A DNA stretch of 64,000 nt, from NCBI GenBank assembly GCA_031446105.1, contig CP132907.1, positions 744,001-808,000 of the forward strand. The letters are read 5' to 3'. The position numbers and the translations under genes were made by a program. The DNA comes from Arsenophonus sp031446105 (GTDB lineage Bacteria; Pseudomonadota; Gammaproteobacteria; Enterobacterales; Enterobacteriaceae). This document shows positions 39,622-50,068 of the stretch, piece after piece. The notes beneath the pieces were generated by a model that searched no databases, was not told the DNA's origin, and saw only the letters and a program-made list of their open reading frames with translations. Positions within the stretch are counted from its first letter, which is position 1, and each line of letters opens with the position of its first letter.

Positions 39622-40401
39622 GACAATTAATCTATGTATTCTTTAATGGTGTTAATTAATAATTTTTATTTTTTATATTTTAATATATATTCATATTATA
39701 CACTATTTTTTAAATGTAAGCAATAAAATATTATTTATAATAAATTTTATATATTTTTAATAGGATTATTTTATTTATGTGTTAATAAATTTTTATAGTA
39801 TTAAAGTATGGTATTTTTAAAATTATATTTTTTATTAAATTTTTTTTAAATAAATCAATGATAAAATATTAAATAATTTATAATGATATATATATCATAT
39901 ATGATAGTTATCAAAAATATAACATATTTATAGTTAAAAAAAATTTTGTTATTTTTTATTATTTACACTTAAATTTTATATATTATTTTTAATAATTATT
40001 GCACATGTAGTAAATTTAATAGTATATATTTTTTTATATAATATTTTTAATTTTTTAAAAATTTGATAATTATAATTACAAAAATATTATTTTTTTCATT
40101 TTTTCTTTTTATAAGATTTATAAATATTTATTCAAGATTATTATTATAAAAAAATTTATTTATTTTTAAATTTACTTGTCAAATGTAATATGATTTTTTA
40201 TTTTAACTAGTAAAAAAATTAAGATTTTTTATTTATTTTTTTGTTTTTATAAAAAATATGATATCTTTATAATCAATAATGCAATATACAAATGATTTAT
40301 GAAAAACACATTTAAGTATATAAAAAGTAAAAATTTATTTTATAAAAAAATATTTGTATTTTTTTATATTTTATGAATAAATAAATATTATATTTTTGGT
40401 A
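39622..40401. other. Gene-free stretch between rnt and pykF
   Basis: 780 bp of A/T-only sequence with no recognisable gene, RNA or repeat of note. The pykF promoter must lie at its left end, but no confident boxes can be picked. Confidence 0.7.
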
Positions 40402-41043
40402 TTATTCTATATTTAATGGCCAGCCTCCTAATTTTTTCCATTTATTAACAATTTTACAAAATAACAAAGCTGTTCTATCTGTATCATAAAGTGCACCATG
40501 TGCTTGTTTTCCATCAAATGGTATTCCAGCAGTATCACAAGCTTTAGCTAATATTGTTTGACCAAAAACTAATCCACTAAGTGTAGCGGTATCAAAAGTA
40601 ACAAAAGGATGAAAAGGAGTATGTTTTAAATTTGTTCTTTGAGTTGCAGCCATTATGAAACTATGATCAAAATTAGCATTATGTGCAACAATAATAGCTC
40701 GATGACAATCATTATTTTTTATACCATTTTTTACCATTTTAAAAAGTTCGTATAGAGCTGTATGTTCGTTTACTGCTTTACGCAATGGATTTTCTGGATC
40801 TATTCCAGTAAAAGCTAATGAAGTTTCTTCGATATTTGCACCTGAAAAAGGTATTAAATGAAAATGAAGTTTTTCATCAATATCCAACCACCCTTTTTTA
40901 TCCATTTTTAATGTTATAGCTGCAATTTCTAATAATGCGTCATTTTTTGCATTAAATCCTCCAGTTTCAACGTCTATAACGACTGGATAATAGCCTCGAA
41001 AACGTTCTGATAATGCATTAATATCATTTTTTTTATTAGACAT
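40402..41043 (-). CDS. rnt: Ribonuclease T
   Basis: 3'-5' exonuclease trimming tRNA CCA ends and other stable RNAs; 213 aa (E. coli 215). DEDDh motifs are VVIDVETGGFNAKNDALLEIA (Exo I), AHNANFDHSFI (Exo II) and AHGALYDTDRTA (Exo III). The C-terminal KKLGGWPLN is typical. It is paralogous to DnaQ but clearly RNase T by length and the FRGYYPVVIDVET start. RNase T acts in end turnover of tRNA, of interest since some tRNA genes here do not encode CCA. Confidence 0.96.
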   Translation of the reverse strand: MSNKKNDINALSERFRGYYPVVIDVETGGFNAKNDALLEIAAITLKMDKKGWLDIDEKLHFHLIPFSGANIEETSLAFTGIDPENPLRKAVNEHTALYELFKMVKNGIKNNDCHRAIIVAHNANFDHSFIMAATQRTNLKHTPFHPFVTFDTATLSGLVFGQTILAKACDTAGIPFDGKQAHGALYDTDRTALLFCKIVNKWKKLGGWPLNIE

Positions 41044-42200
41044 TTTTGTATTAATTTATTTTTAATAAAAGAAATATATTCTATAAATATATATATAGAA
41101 TATAGAAGGTTAGCATAACATAAAAAAAAGTATGGATGGATATAATATTTATAAAAATATTGATTATTTATTTTTTTTGTGATTGTTATTATATATTTTT
41201 TGTTTTTTAATATAAAATATGTATTTTAGTAATTGATATTTTTGAGATTTTTTAACATATAATATTTTTATATAAAATTATTTTTTATAGTTATTATAAT
41301 AACATTATATTTTTTTATTTTTTTATAATAAATATGTTTATGTAAAATATCTATTTTAGAAAAAAAATTTAAGTAAGATTAAAATATAAAATAAGATTAA
41401 AATATAAAAAATATAATATTTTTTATATTTTAAATAATAATATATAGTTTATTTTTTCTGATTTTAAATTTTTTATTAATATTTAAAATTATTTAAAAAA
41501 TCTAGTTTATTAATTCAAGTGTATAGAAAAATTTTTTATTTTAAAAAAATTAAGATTTTATATAAAAATAACTATTTTTTTTATTTTATATCATAAATGA
41601 TAAAGTATGAATCATAAAAATTAATTAAAGTTTTTATGTTTTTTAGAATAATGCTATATTAACAATTTCATATTTTTTTATAGAATATTTTATATTATTA
41701 ATGAATTTTTTTATTTTTCTTAAAATTAAATTTTAATGTATTTATCCAAAAAAATTATATAATTTCTGTAATATTTTTTATTATTAGATTTATTTTTTTT
41801 ATTTAAATAAAATGGTTAATTTATTAAAATTTCTGTATAGTTATTTTTTTATTTTAAAAAAATAACATAAGATAAGTCATATATTGAATTTTATTTTTTA
41901 TTTACAATGTTTAATTTATAAAATATGAGTATAAAATATATATTTTCTCAAGAATTTATTTTATATTTTAATATATTAAGTATAGTTCTTAAACTTAATA
42001 TATAATAATATATTTTTTAAAAAACAATCTAAAAAATTAACTATATTTAGTTTTTATTTTAAAAAAAATTCCTTCAATCAATTATCTTTATTTTTCATAA
42101 ATGTTCTAATAATTCCAGTGTATATGTATTTTTTTATAAACTAATCAATATAATATGATTTTTTTATTTTGATTAAATGGAATTATATGGAGGTAAAAAC
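41044..42200. other. Gene-free stretch between rnt and pdxH
   Basis: About 1.16 kb of A/T-only sequence. No coding relic is readable. It contains an 18-nt tandem duplication at 41374-41409. The final bases carry the GGAGGT site that fixes the pdxH start. Confidence 0.7.
41374..41409. repeat. 18-nt perfect tandem duplication
   Basis: The unit taagattaaaatataaaa occurs twice in direct succession (41374-41391, 41392-41409) in non-coding DNA; a slippage product. Confidence 0.8.
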
Positions 42201-42854
42201 ATGTTAAAGAATACTAAATTTAATGTTTCTAATTGTAGAAGAGAATATTTTAAAGGAATTTTAAGACGTCAAGACTTAACTCATGATCCGTTAATTTTAT
42301 TTGATATTTGGATGAAAGAAGCTTATAAAAAAAAATTGGTTGATCCGACAGCAATGTCTATTTCTACAGTAGATACTTATGGACAACCATATCAAAGAAT
42401 TGTTTTATTAAAGCATTATGATAAAAATGGATTAATTTTTTATACTAATTTATTTAGTCGTAAATCAAAGCATATTATTTCTAATAATCATGTTAGTGTT
42501 TTATTTCCATGGTATTCATTGGAACGTCAAGTTTGTTTTCTTGGTACTGCAAAAAAAATATCTTCCTCTGAAGTTATTAAATATTTTTATAGTCGACCTA
42601 GAGACAGTCAAATAGCAGCTTGGATTTCTCCACAATCAGAAAAAATATCTAGTCGAAATGTTTTGGAAAATCATTTTTTACAATTCTGTAAGATAGTAAA
42701 AAATAATAAAATTCCAGTTCCTAGTTTTTGGGGTGGGTATCGCATTAAGTTCCATAGTGTAGAATTTTGGCAAGGTGGTAGTAAAAGATTACATGATAGA
42801 TTTATATATATATGGAAATCTGATCATTGGGAAATTAATCGTTTAGCACCTTAA
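42201..42854 (+). CDS. pdxH: Pyridoxamine/pyridoxine 5'-phosphate oxidase
   Basis: FMN enzyme making pyridoxal 5'-phosphate in the last step of vitamin B6 synthesis and salvage. I start at 42201 (217 aa; E. coli 218): a full GGAGGT site at 42189-42194 ends 6 nt before it, whereas the ATG at 42177 lies before that site. Motifs are DPTAMSISTVD, QRIVLLKHYD, FYTNLFSRKSKHI, SRPRDSQIAAW, PSFWGGYRI and the C-terminal WEINRLAP. It precedes tyrS as in E. coli. With Epd it supports B6 production, needed here by BioA, BioF, SufS and EpmB. Confidence 0.96.
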   Translation: MLKNTKFNVSNCRREYFKGILRRQDLTHDPLILFDIWMKEAYKKKLVDPTAMSISTVDTYGQPYQRIVLLKHYDKNGLIFYTNLFSRKSKHIISNNHVSVLFPWYSLERQVCFLGTAKKISSSEVIKYFYSRPRDSQIAAWISPQSEKISSRNVLENHFLQFCKIVKNNKIPVPSFWGGYRIKFHSVEFWQGGSKRLHDRFIYIWKSDHWEINRLAP

Positions 42855-42968
42855 TAAAAAACATATTTTTTCATACCTTCATTAAATAAATATTTTATTT
42901 CTTAAAGATTAAGAGATTAGATACTATGCATGTAAAATAAAAAAATATGATTTATGGAGAATCTATTA

Positions 42969-44243
42969 ATGTTTCATAAAAATATATTACAATATTTAAA
43001 AACTAGGAGTTTGATTACTCAATTAACAGATGAAAAAAAATTAAGTAATAAACTTTTACAAGAATCAATTAGTTTGTATTGTGGTTTTGATCCAACTGCC
43101 GATAGTTTACATTTAGGTCATTTAGTTCCTTTATTATCCTTAAAACATTTTCAAAATATGGGACATAAACCGATTATTTTAGTTGGTGGTGCAACAGCTT
43201 TGATTGGTGATCCAAGTTTCAAATCTTATACACGTAAATCACAAATTTTAGAAATTGTATTTGAATGGGCAAATAAAATTAGTCAGCAAATTTTGCCATT
43301 TTTAGATTTTAATTGTGGTAAAAATAGTGCAAAAATTATTAATAATTATGATTGGATTAGTAAAATAGATTTGTTAAATTTTTTACGTGATATTGGAAAA
43401 TATTTTTCTGTAAATAAAATGATTAATAAAGAAGCAGTTAAAAAACGTCTTGAACGTAATAATCATGGAATTTCTTTTACTGAATTTTTTTACAGTTTAC
43501 TTCAATCTTATGATTTTGCTTATCTTTTTCATAAATATAATATTGAATTACAGATAGGTGGATCGGATCAATGGGGTAATATTATTTCTGGTATTGATTT
43601 AATACGTCGTTTATATCAAAAAAATGTTTTTGGTTTAACTGTTCCTCTTATAGTTAAATCTGATGGCACTAAGTTTGGAAAAACAGAAGATGGTGTTATT
43701 TGGTTAGATCCAAAAAAAACTAGTCCATATAAATTTTATCAATTTTGGATTAATACTAAAGATACAGATGTTTATCGTTTTCTAAAAATTTTTACTTTTA
43801 TGCCAATTACAGAAATAGACATATTACAAAAAGAAAATCAAAATAATCAAAAAAAACTTAGAGCTCAATATTTATTAGCAGAAAAAATTACTAAATTTGT
43901 GCATGGAAATAAAAATTTAGAGGCAGCTAAACGAATTACTAAAAATTTGTTTTTTAATGATATTGATAACTTATCAATAAAAGATTTTTTACAATTAGAA
44001 CAAGATGGATTGCCGATGATAAAATTAAATATAGGAGAAAATTTGCAACAAGCATTAATTAAAGCGCAGTTTGTGTTTTCACGTGGACAATCTAGAAAAA
44101 TGATCGAATCTCATTCAGTAATGGTTAATGGTAAAAAATGTTTTGATCCTAGCTATATTTTTACTGAAAAAGATCGTTTATTTGGACGTTATTCTTTAAT
44201 AAAACGTGGAAAAAAAAATTACTGTTTGGTATATTGGGAATAA
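42969..44243 (+). CDS. tyrS: Tyrosyl-tRNA synthetase
   Basis: Class I aminoacyl-tRNA synthetase charging tRNA-Tyr; 424 aa from the ATG at 42969, the E. coli length. An upstream ATG at 42954 overlaps the GGAGA site, so I do not use it. The HIGH-type motif appears in DSLHLGHLVPLL, the tyrosine site in QIGGSDQWGN, the KMSKS variant KFGKTEDG, and a C-terminal S4 domain (SRGQSRKMI...). A run of nine A near the end (about 44210) codes GKKN in frame. E. coli pdxY, normally next, is missing. Confidence 0.97.
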   Translation: MFHKNILQYLKTRSLITQLTDEKKLSNKLLQESISLYCGFDPTADSLHLGHLVPLLSLKHFQNMGHKPIILVGGATALIGDPSFKSYTRKSQILEIVFEWANKISQQILPFLDFNCGKNSAKIINNYDWISKIDLLNFLRDIGKYFSVNKMINKEAVKKRLERNNHGISFTEFFYSLLQSYDFAYLFHKYNIELQIGGSDQWGNIISGIDLIRRLYQKNVFGLTVPLIVKSDGTKFGKTEDGVIWLDPKKTSPYKFYQFWINTKDTDVYRFLKIFTFMPITEIDILQKENQNNQKKLRAQYLLAEKITKFVHGNKNLEAAKRITKNLFFNDIDNLSIKDFLQLEQDGLPMIKLNIGENLQQALIKAQFVFSRGQSRKMIESHSVMVNGKKCFDPSYIFTEKDRLFGRYSLIKRGKKNYCLVYWE

Positions 44244-46297
44244 TTAATAATGTGTTCAATCTAATTTTGATAATATTAAAATAAATAGAAAATATTAAAA
44301 ATAACAAAATAATTTTCTATATAAAAATGTTTAGTTAATTGTATTTAGTATTTTTAAAAAAATTTATATTTTGTTAAAAATAATATTAAATTAGTTTAGA
44401 TGTTTTTTTTGATTTAAATATTATCATTTAATGTTTATAAACTAAATTTTATTTTTTGTAAATTTCACATTTATTATTTTTTTAAATCTAATAATTAATA
44501 ATTTAATTTAGCTTCATTATTTTTTATTAGGCTTCATTTTTCTAAAAAACATTAATTTTGTTAATTATGCTAGTTTTATTAGCAAATTTTATTTGGGAAA
44601 ATTTCTTATTTACTTTTATAAAGCATATAATAGTAAAAATATTTTTTATAAATATTATATAATATTAAGATAATTGCTTATTATTTTTCTTATAATTTTA
44701 AAATATAAAATTTATTTTTTATTTGTAAGGATTTTTTAATTATAAAAATTTTTCAATAATTTCATTTTTAATTATTAGATTAATTTAATCACTTTTTTGA
44801 TTATCAATAATGGAAGATTTTACAATTTTATAAAAAAATTATAAAGATTAGCAGTAAATTGAGTTAAGTAAGATATAATAAATGTATTTATAAAATTTAA
44901 TTTATTTTATTTATTGCATAAAAAATTATAAAAAGCCTTTTATCCATATTTAGAAGAAAATACGCTAAAATTAGCTATATTATTTACCTTTTTAGCAATT
45001 TTTTTAGATTTAACAATTTTTTATTATTAAAAATATTTTTTTGAAATTTTAAAATGTTTATAAGAAATATATTGACAAAAATAAGTATTTAAAATTATCA
45101 CTATTTATAATACTATTTTTTATATATTTTTATATATGAAAGCGACTAGTATATTTTTTATGTATCAAACTTACTAGATTTTATCTAGATTAGGAAAATA
45201 TACCAAATAAAATCATTGATTTAATGAAAAAAAAATCGAAATATGTTTAATTGCATAATTTATTTTTTAGATATATGAAATATATCAGGAATAATTTTAA
45301 TAGACCGATAATTTTAAAGATTTTTTTAATAAATAAAGGTAATATAAAATTATTTATACTTAAATTTATTTTTTTAAAACAAAACAAGTATTTATTTTTA
45401 GATGCAATTATTTTATATGTTCAATATTTTTATTTTTTTTATTTTAAATATTTTTTTTTAAAATACTTATATTATATAATTTTATTTTAAAATTATAATA
45501 TTTTTTATATAAATAATTTTTTTATGATAAGATTTATTTTTATTAATTAAATATTTTTTGATGAATTTTATTTTATTTAATTATAATTAAGAAAATAATA
45601 TTTTATAATTAAAAAAAATAATATTTTGTTAAAATTTTATTAGATTATAATTTTTGTAATATTTTATAAAAATTTATAATACATAAAATTATAATAAATT
45701 TTAGATTATTTTTTATTAAGTATTAAAAATTATTTATTTTTTTTTATTTTATAATTTTATATAATACTTTTAAAGTATTACAAAATATACATAAAAAAAT
45801 AAAAGTATAAGTATTTGAATATTATTGTATTTTAGAATTTAAAATTTTATATTTTTAAAATTATTTTAGATAAATATTTTTTTTTAAAAAAAATAATATT
45901 TTAAAAAAATAATGTATTTTTTTAAATATTAAAAATAAAAACGTACTTTTAAAAAATATTACTTTAATATTATAAAATATCTTAAAATTTTGTAGATTTA
46001 TTATCATGATAGTCATGTTTTAAAAAAATATAATTTTAATTTTTTTTTGTTTTAAACTCTTAATATTTTTTAATTAATAAAATATGATATTAATTTTTTA
46101 AAAATTTGCGATTTTTTATGTAATTAATTTCAGATTAAACATATTTTTATATTTTATGTTGAATTGCTATTTTGAATTAATTTGATTAAATTTATTTCCA
46201 TTAATATTTTTAATTAATAATATTAAAATTTATTTAAATTAATAAAAAATAAAAAATTTATTTAAAAAATAATTAAAAAATTAATATAAATTAATAC
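44244..46297. other. 2 kb gene desert between tyrS and dusA
   Basis: Mostly A/T-only. E. coli has pdxY after tyrS, but no PdxY-like reading is seen. Segments around 44940-45490 are slightly richer in G/C and stay open a little longer (29 codons around 44940, and a 79-codon frame at 45251-45490 preceded by further open codons interrupted by a stop), hinting at an old gene. I cannot identify it and do not call a gene. Confidence 0.65.
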
Positions 46298-47287
46298 ATG
46301 AAAATTAAAAATTACTGTAATTTCAATCGTTTTAGTGTTGCACCGATGCTTGATTGGACAGATCGTCACTGTCGTTATTTTCATAGAATTTTAACTAAAA
46401 AAACTTTACTCTATACAGAGATGATTACAACTAGTGCTATTATTTATGGAAATATAAAAAATATCTTAAATTATAATTCAGAAGAACATCCCTTAGCTTT
46501 GCAGTTAGGTGGAAATAAACCAAAAGAATTGGCGCATTGTGCAAAAATAGCTCAAAAATATAATTATAATGAAATAAATTTAAATATTGGATGTCCATCT
46601 AATAAAGTGAAAAATGGATGTTTTGGTGCTTCTTTAATGAAAGAAGCACCTTTGGTAGCGGATTGTATAAAAGTTATGCAAGATGCAGTAAAAATTCCTG
46701 TTACCATTAAAACTCGTATTGGAATAGATAATAATGATAGTTATGAATTTTTAATTGATTTTATTGATAAAATTATTACTAATAGTCCATGTCGTTTATT
46801 TATTATTCATGCACGTAAAGCATGCTTATCTGGATTAACTCCTAAACAAAATAGAGAGATCCCTCCTTTAAATTATAAACGTGTTTACCAATTAAAAAAA
46901 AATTTTCCTAAATTAATAATTGTACTTAATGGTGGTATTAAAACTATTAATGAAGCTAAAAAGCATTTGCAATATATTGACGGTGTTATGTTAGGAAGAG
47001 CAGTATACAAAAATCCTAGTTTATTAATGCAGGTTGATTCTCAAATATTTGGAGAAAATTATAATTTAATTTTTGATAAAATTGCAGCAATACAAGCAAT
47101 GTATCCTTATATTGATAGGGAATTAAAAAATGGTACTTTTTTAGGTCATATTATTCGTCCTATGTTAGGAATGTTTTCAGGAGTTGCAGGATCTCGTCAA
47201 TGGAGATGTTATTTAAGTAAAAATTTATCTAAAAAAAATGTAGATATTAATATTATTAAAAAAGCATTAGAATTGATTAAAAAATAA
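46298..47287 (+). CDS. dusA: tRNA-dihydrouridine(20/20a) synthase
   Basis: FMN-dependent reductase forming dihydrouridine in the tRNA D-loop; 329 aa. Signature segments are RFSVAPMLDWTDRHCRYFHR at the FMN site, LQLGGNKP, NLNIGCPSNKVKNGCFGASLM with the catalytic cysteine, KTRIGID, IHARKACLSGLTPKQNREIPPL (DusA-specific) and NGGIK/GVMLGRAVY. No good ribosome site precedes the ATG, so expression may be weak. It runs convergent with tRNA-Ala and gltX. Confidence 0.95.
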   Translation: MKIKNYCNFNRFSVAPMLDWTDRHCRYFHRILTKKTLLYTEMITTSAIIYGNIKNILNYNSEEHPLALQLGGNKPKELAHCAKIAQKYNYNEINLNIGCPSNKVKNGCFGASLMKEAPLVADCIKVMQDAVKIPVTIKTRIGIDNNDSYEFLIDFIDKIITNSPCRLFIIHARKACLSGLTPKQNREIPPLNYKRVYQLKKNFPKLIIVLNGGIKTINEAKKHLQYIDGVMLGRAVYKNPSLLMQVDSQIFGENYNLIFDKIAAIQAMYPYIDRELKNGTFLGHIIRPMLGMFSGVAGSRQWRCYLSKNLSKKNVDINIIKKALELIKK

Positions 47288-47346
47288 TAATTTTTTAGTG
47301 TAATATTTTAAAATATATTTTTTTAAAAAAAATTATTTTTAAAATT

Positions 47347-47422
47347 TGGTGGAGCTAAGCGGAATCGAACCGCTTGCCTCTTGTATGCCATACAAGCGCT
47401 CTTCCTTTTGAGCTATAGCCCC
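47347..47422 (-). tRNA. tRNA-Ala (GGC)
   Basis: Reading the minus strand, acceptor GGGGCTA pairs with TAGCTCC; the anticodon stem CTTGT/ACAAG closes loop ATGGCAT with anticodon GGC; T-arm GCGGTTCGATTCCGC. Discriminator A and encoded CCA follow (76 nt). It lies 46 bp after gltX on the same strand and is probably cotranscribed; E. coli has alaWX by gltX. Confidence 0.97.
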
Positions 47423-47468
47423 AAGAAAATATTTATATAAAAGAATTTATTAAAAATTTATAATTTTT

Positions 47469-48902
47469 TTATTTTGGAGTAAAATTTTTCTTATTTTTTT
47501 TATTATTAATGTAAATTAAAGCATTATCAATACGTCTTAAAACACGATTTTTTCCGATGGCATATAAAGTTAAATCAATACTGGGTGAACAGATTCCTCC
47601 TGTTAAAGCAACACGTAATGGCATACAAATTTTTTTAATGCTAACCCCTAGTTTTATTGCACTTGATTTTATAATATCTTGAATATTTTCTTCTTTCCAA
47701 ATATTTATTTTTTCTAATTTCTTTTTTACTGTTTCTAAAGGTAAAATAGCATTTTCGCATAAATATTGTTTTTCTGCTTCAATTTCATAAATATCAAAAT
47801 CTTGATAAAAATAGTGAGACGATATGGCAATTTCTTTTAAAGTTTTTGATTTTTTACCAAGAAGTTTTATTAAATTTTCTAAAGAAGGTCCAGATTGTAT
47901 ATTAAAACCCTGTTTTTCCATATGCCATTTTAAATGTTTTGCAACATATTTTGCTGGTAATGAATTAATGTAATAATGATTAAGCCATAATAATTTTTTA
48001 ATATCAAATATACTGGCTGATTTACTAATATTTTTTAAAGAAAAATAAGATATCATTTCATTTAAATCAAAAAGTTCTTGGTCACCATGAGACCATCCTA
48101 GGCGTACTAAATAATTTAGCAATGATTCTGGCAAGTAACCTTCTTCTCTATATTCCATAATGTTAATAGCTCCATGACGTTTAGATAATTTTTTTCCATC
48201 ATTACCTAATATCATGGAAACATGTGCATATTGAGGTATGGGTGCATTAAGTGATTTTAATATATTGATCTGTCTTGGAGTATTATTAATATGATCTTCA
48301 CCACGTATTACATGAGTAATTTTCATATCCCAATCATCAATAACTACACAAAAATTATAGGTTGGAGTACCGTCGCTTCGACGTATGATTAAATCATCTA
48401 ATTCAAGATTACTAAATTCAATTGGTCCACGAATTTTATCTTTAAAAATAACAGAACCTTCTTTGGGATTACAAAAACGTACTACATATGGTGCATTTAT
48501 TTTGTTACTATTTTTATGATTTCTGCAATATCCATCATAACGTGGTTTTTGACCATTAGAAATTTGATTTTTCCGCAAGTTATTTAATCTACTTTTAAGA
48601 CAATAACAACGGTATGCTTTTCCTGTATCTAGCATGTGATTAATTACTGAATGATAGCGATTAAAACGTTTAGTTTGGTAATAAGGGCCTTCATCCCAAG
48701 TTAAATTTAACCATTTCATTCCATCAATAATAGCATTAATACTATTATTTGTTGAACGTGTAATATCTGTATCTTCGATACGTAATACAAATTTCCCATT
48801 TTTATTTTGACTATATAACCATGAGTAAAGTGCAGTGCGGGCGCTACCAACGTGTAGAAAACCTGTCGGACTTGGTGCAAAACGGGTTTTTATGATATTC
48901 AT
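47469..48902 (-). CDS. gltX: Glutamyl-tRNA synthetase
   Basis: Charges tRNA-Glu; 477 aa (E. coli 471). The HIGH variant is in FAPSPTGFLHVGSARTALY, and the KMSKS variant in KLSKRHGA near residue 240. The zinc-binding insertion has CYC and YDGYCRNH, with the histidine shifted by one residue compared with E. coli (CRH). ALTGG near the C-terminus is typical of the anticodon-binding domain. Flanked by tRNA-Ala and tRNA-Val as in E. coli. The fragment is complete. Confidence 0.96.
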   Translation of the reverse strand: MNIIKTRFAPSPTGFLHVGSARTALYSWLYSQNKNGKFVLRIEDTDITRSTNNSINAIIDGMKWLNLTWDEGPYYQTKRFNRYHSVINHMLDTGKAYRCYCLKSRLNNLRKNQISNGQKPRYDGYCRNHKNSNKINAPYVVRFCNPKEGSVIFKDKIRGPIEFSNLELDDLIIRRSDGTPTYNFCVVIDDWDMKITHVIRGEDHINNTPRQINILKSLNAPIPQYAHVSMILGNDGKKLSKRHGAINIMEYREEGYLPESLLNYLVRLGWSHGDQELFDLNEMISYFSLKNISKSASIFDIKKLLWLNHYYINSLPAKYVAKHLKWHMEKQGFNIQSGPSLENLIKLLGKKSKTLKEIAISSHYFYQDFDIYEIEAEKQYLCENAILPLETVKKKLEKINIWKEENIQDIIKSSAIKLGVSIKKICMPLRVALTGGICSPSIDLTLYAIGKNRVLRRIDNALIYINNKKNKKNFTPK

Positions 48903-49114
48903 GAAAATGACCTAAATTGTTTTTATATATCCTATAATTAAAAATAAAAAATTATAATAAAATTTTATATTTAAATAATATTTTTTATATTTTTTTGTAT
49001 TAAAATTAAGTGTTATTTATTTATATATGATATAATTATTTTCATAAAAGTATAAACTTACTTTTTTAATAAAAACATAATATATTTTGATATAATTTTT
49101 ATATATTTAAAAAA

Positions 49115-49143
49115 TTGACTTGATTAAGAATTATATATAAGAT
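49115..49143 (+). promoter_or_regulatory. Probable sigma-70 promoter of tRNA-Val
   Basis: TTGACT (49115-49120) followed by overlapping candidates TATAAG (15-bp spacer) and TAAGAT (17-bp spacer) ending at 49143, 28 bp before the tRNA. It is divergent from gltX. Confidence 0.55.
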
Positions 49144-49171
49144 TTGTCAATACTATTTTTATTTAAAAAAT

Positions 49172-49245
49172 GGGCGATTAGCTCAGTTTGGTAGAGCACC
49201 TCCCTTACAAGGAGGGGGTCATCAGTTCAAGTCTGGTATCGCCCA
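49172..49245 (+). tRNA. tRNA-Val (UAC)
   Basis: Acceptor GGGCGAT pairs with ATCGCCC; anticodon stem CTCCC/GAGGG encloses TTACAAG with anticodon TAC; variable region GGGTC and T-arm ATCAGTTCAAGTCTGGT. Ends in discriminator A, followed by taatt, so CCA is not encoded. It corresponds to valU/X/Y beside gltX in E. coli, reduced to one copy. Confidence 0.95.
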
Positions 49246-50068
49246 TAATTCAATTTTACTGTACGATATTAAAAAATAAAAAAAAATTTAAAAAATATTT
49301 ATAAAATTTATTATGAATATTTTTTATTTTTTTTTTATTTTTATTAAAAAAATAATTGCTGCATAATAAAATAAGATGATTAAAAATCATTTATTTTAAA
49401 AAATATATTTTTATTTTCAGGTTTTTTTAATTTTAAAGAATATTTTAATTATATAAAGTTATTGGATATATTTTAAATATTTTTTATAACTATTAATTAT
49501 AAAATATGATTCATGATATTAAATATGATAATTATTAAAGATGAAAAATATTATAATCATTATTTTTTAAATCAATTTTTATAAAGAAATACCAATAAAA
49601 AATGTAAAAATAAATTTTATATAACTTTTTTATATGATTTTATTTTTTTTAATTATTTAATTAATATAAAAATGATAAATAAAAAAATATTTTATAATAA
49701 TTTTGATAAAAATAAGTAACATAAATTATATTTAAATATTTTTTAATTTTTATGTTTTTTTGTGCAATATTTTTTAAATAAATTATGTTTTTGATTTATT
49801 TATTAAAATTATTTTAAATAAAAAAAAGATATATCATGATGATTATATAAATATATTAGTTTTATGAAGCGATAAAAAATAGAATTGTAAAAAAACATGA
49901 TTTATTATGATATTTATTATTTATTTTTCTGGATTAATTTTTATGTATTTTAAAAATTAATTTATAGAAATATGTTTTTTAAAATTTAAAAATATTGATT
50001 ATTTAATATATTTTTATTTCTTATTTGATATTTTTTATAATACTTTTATATTTTAAAGAGGTTAAATT
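49246..50068. other. Gene-free stretch between tRNA-Val and pgl
   Basis: 823 bp of A/T-only sequence without a readable relic. A GAGG site just before 50069 belongs to pgl. Confidence 0.7.

Noticed and set aside
45251..45490. 79-codon open frame
   Set aside because: Lysine/Phe/Ile-rich with no ribosome site; kept only as a possible relic in the findings.
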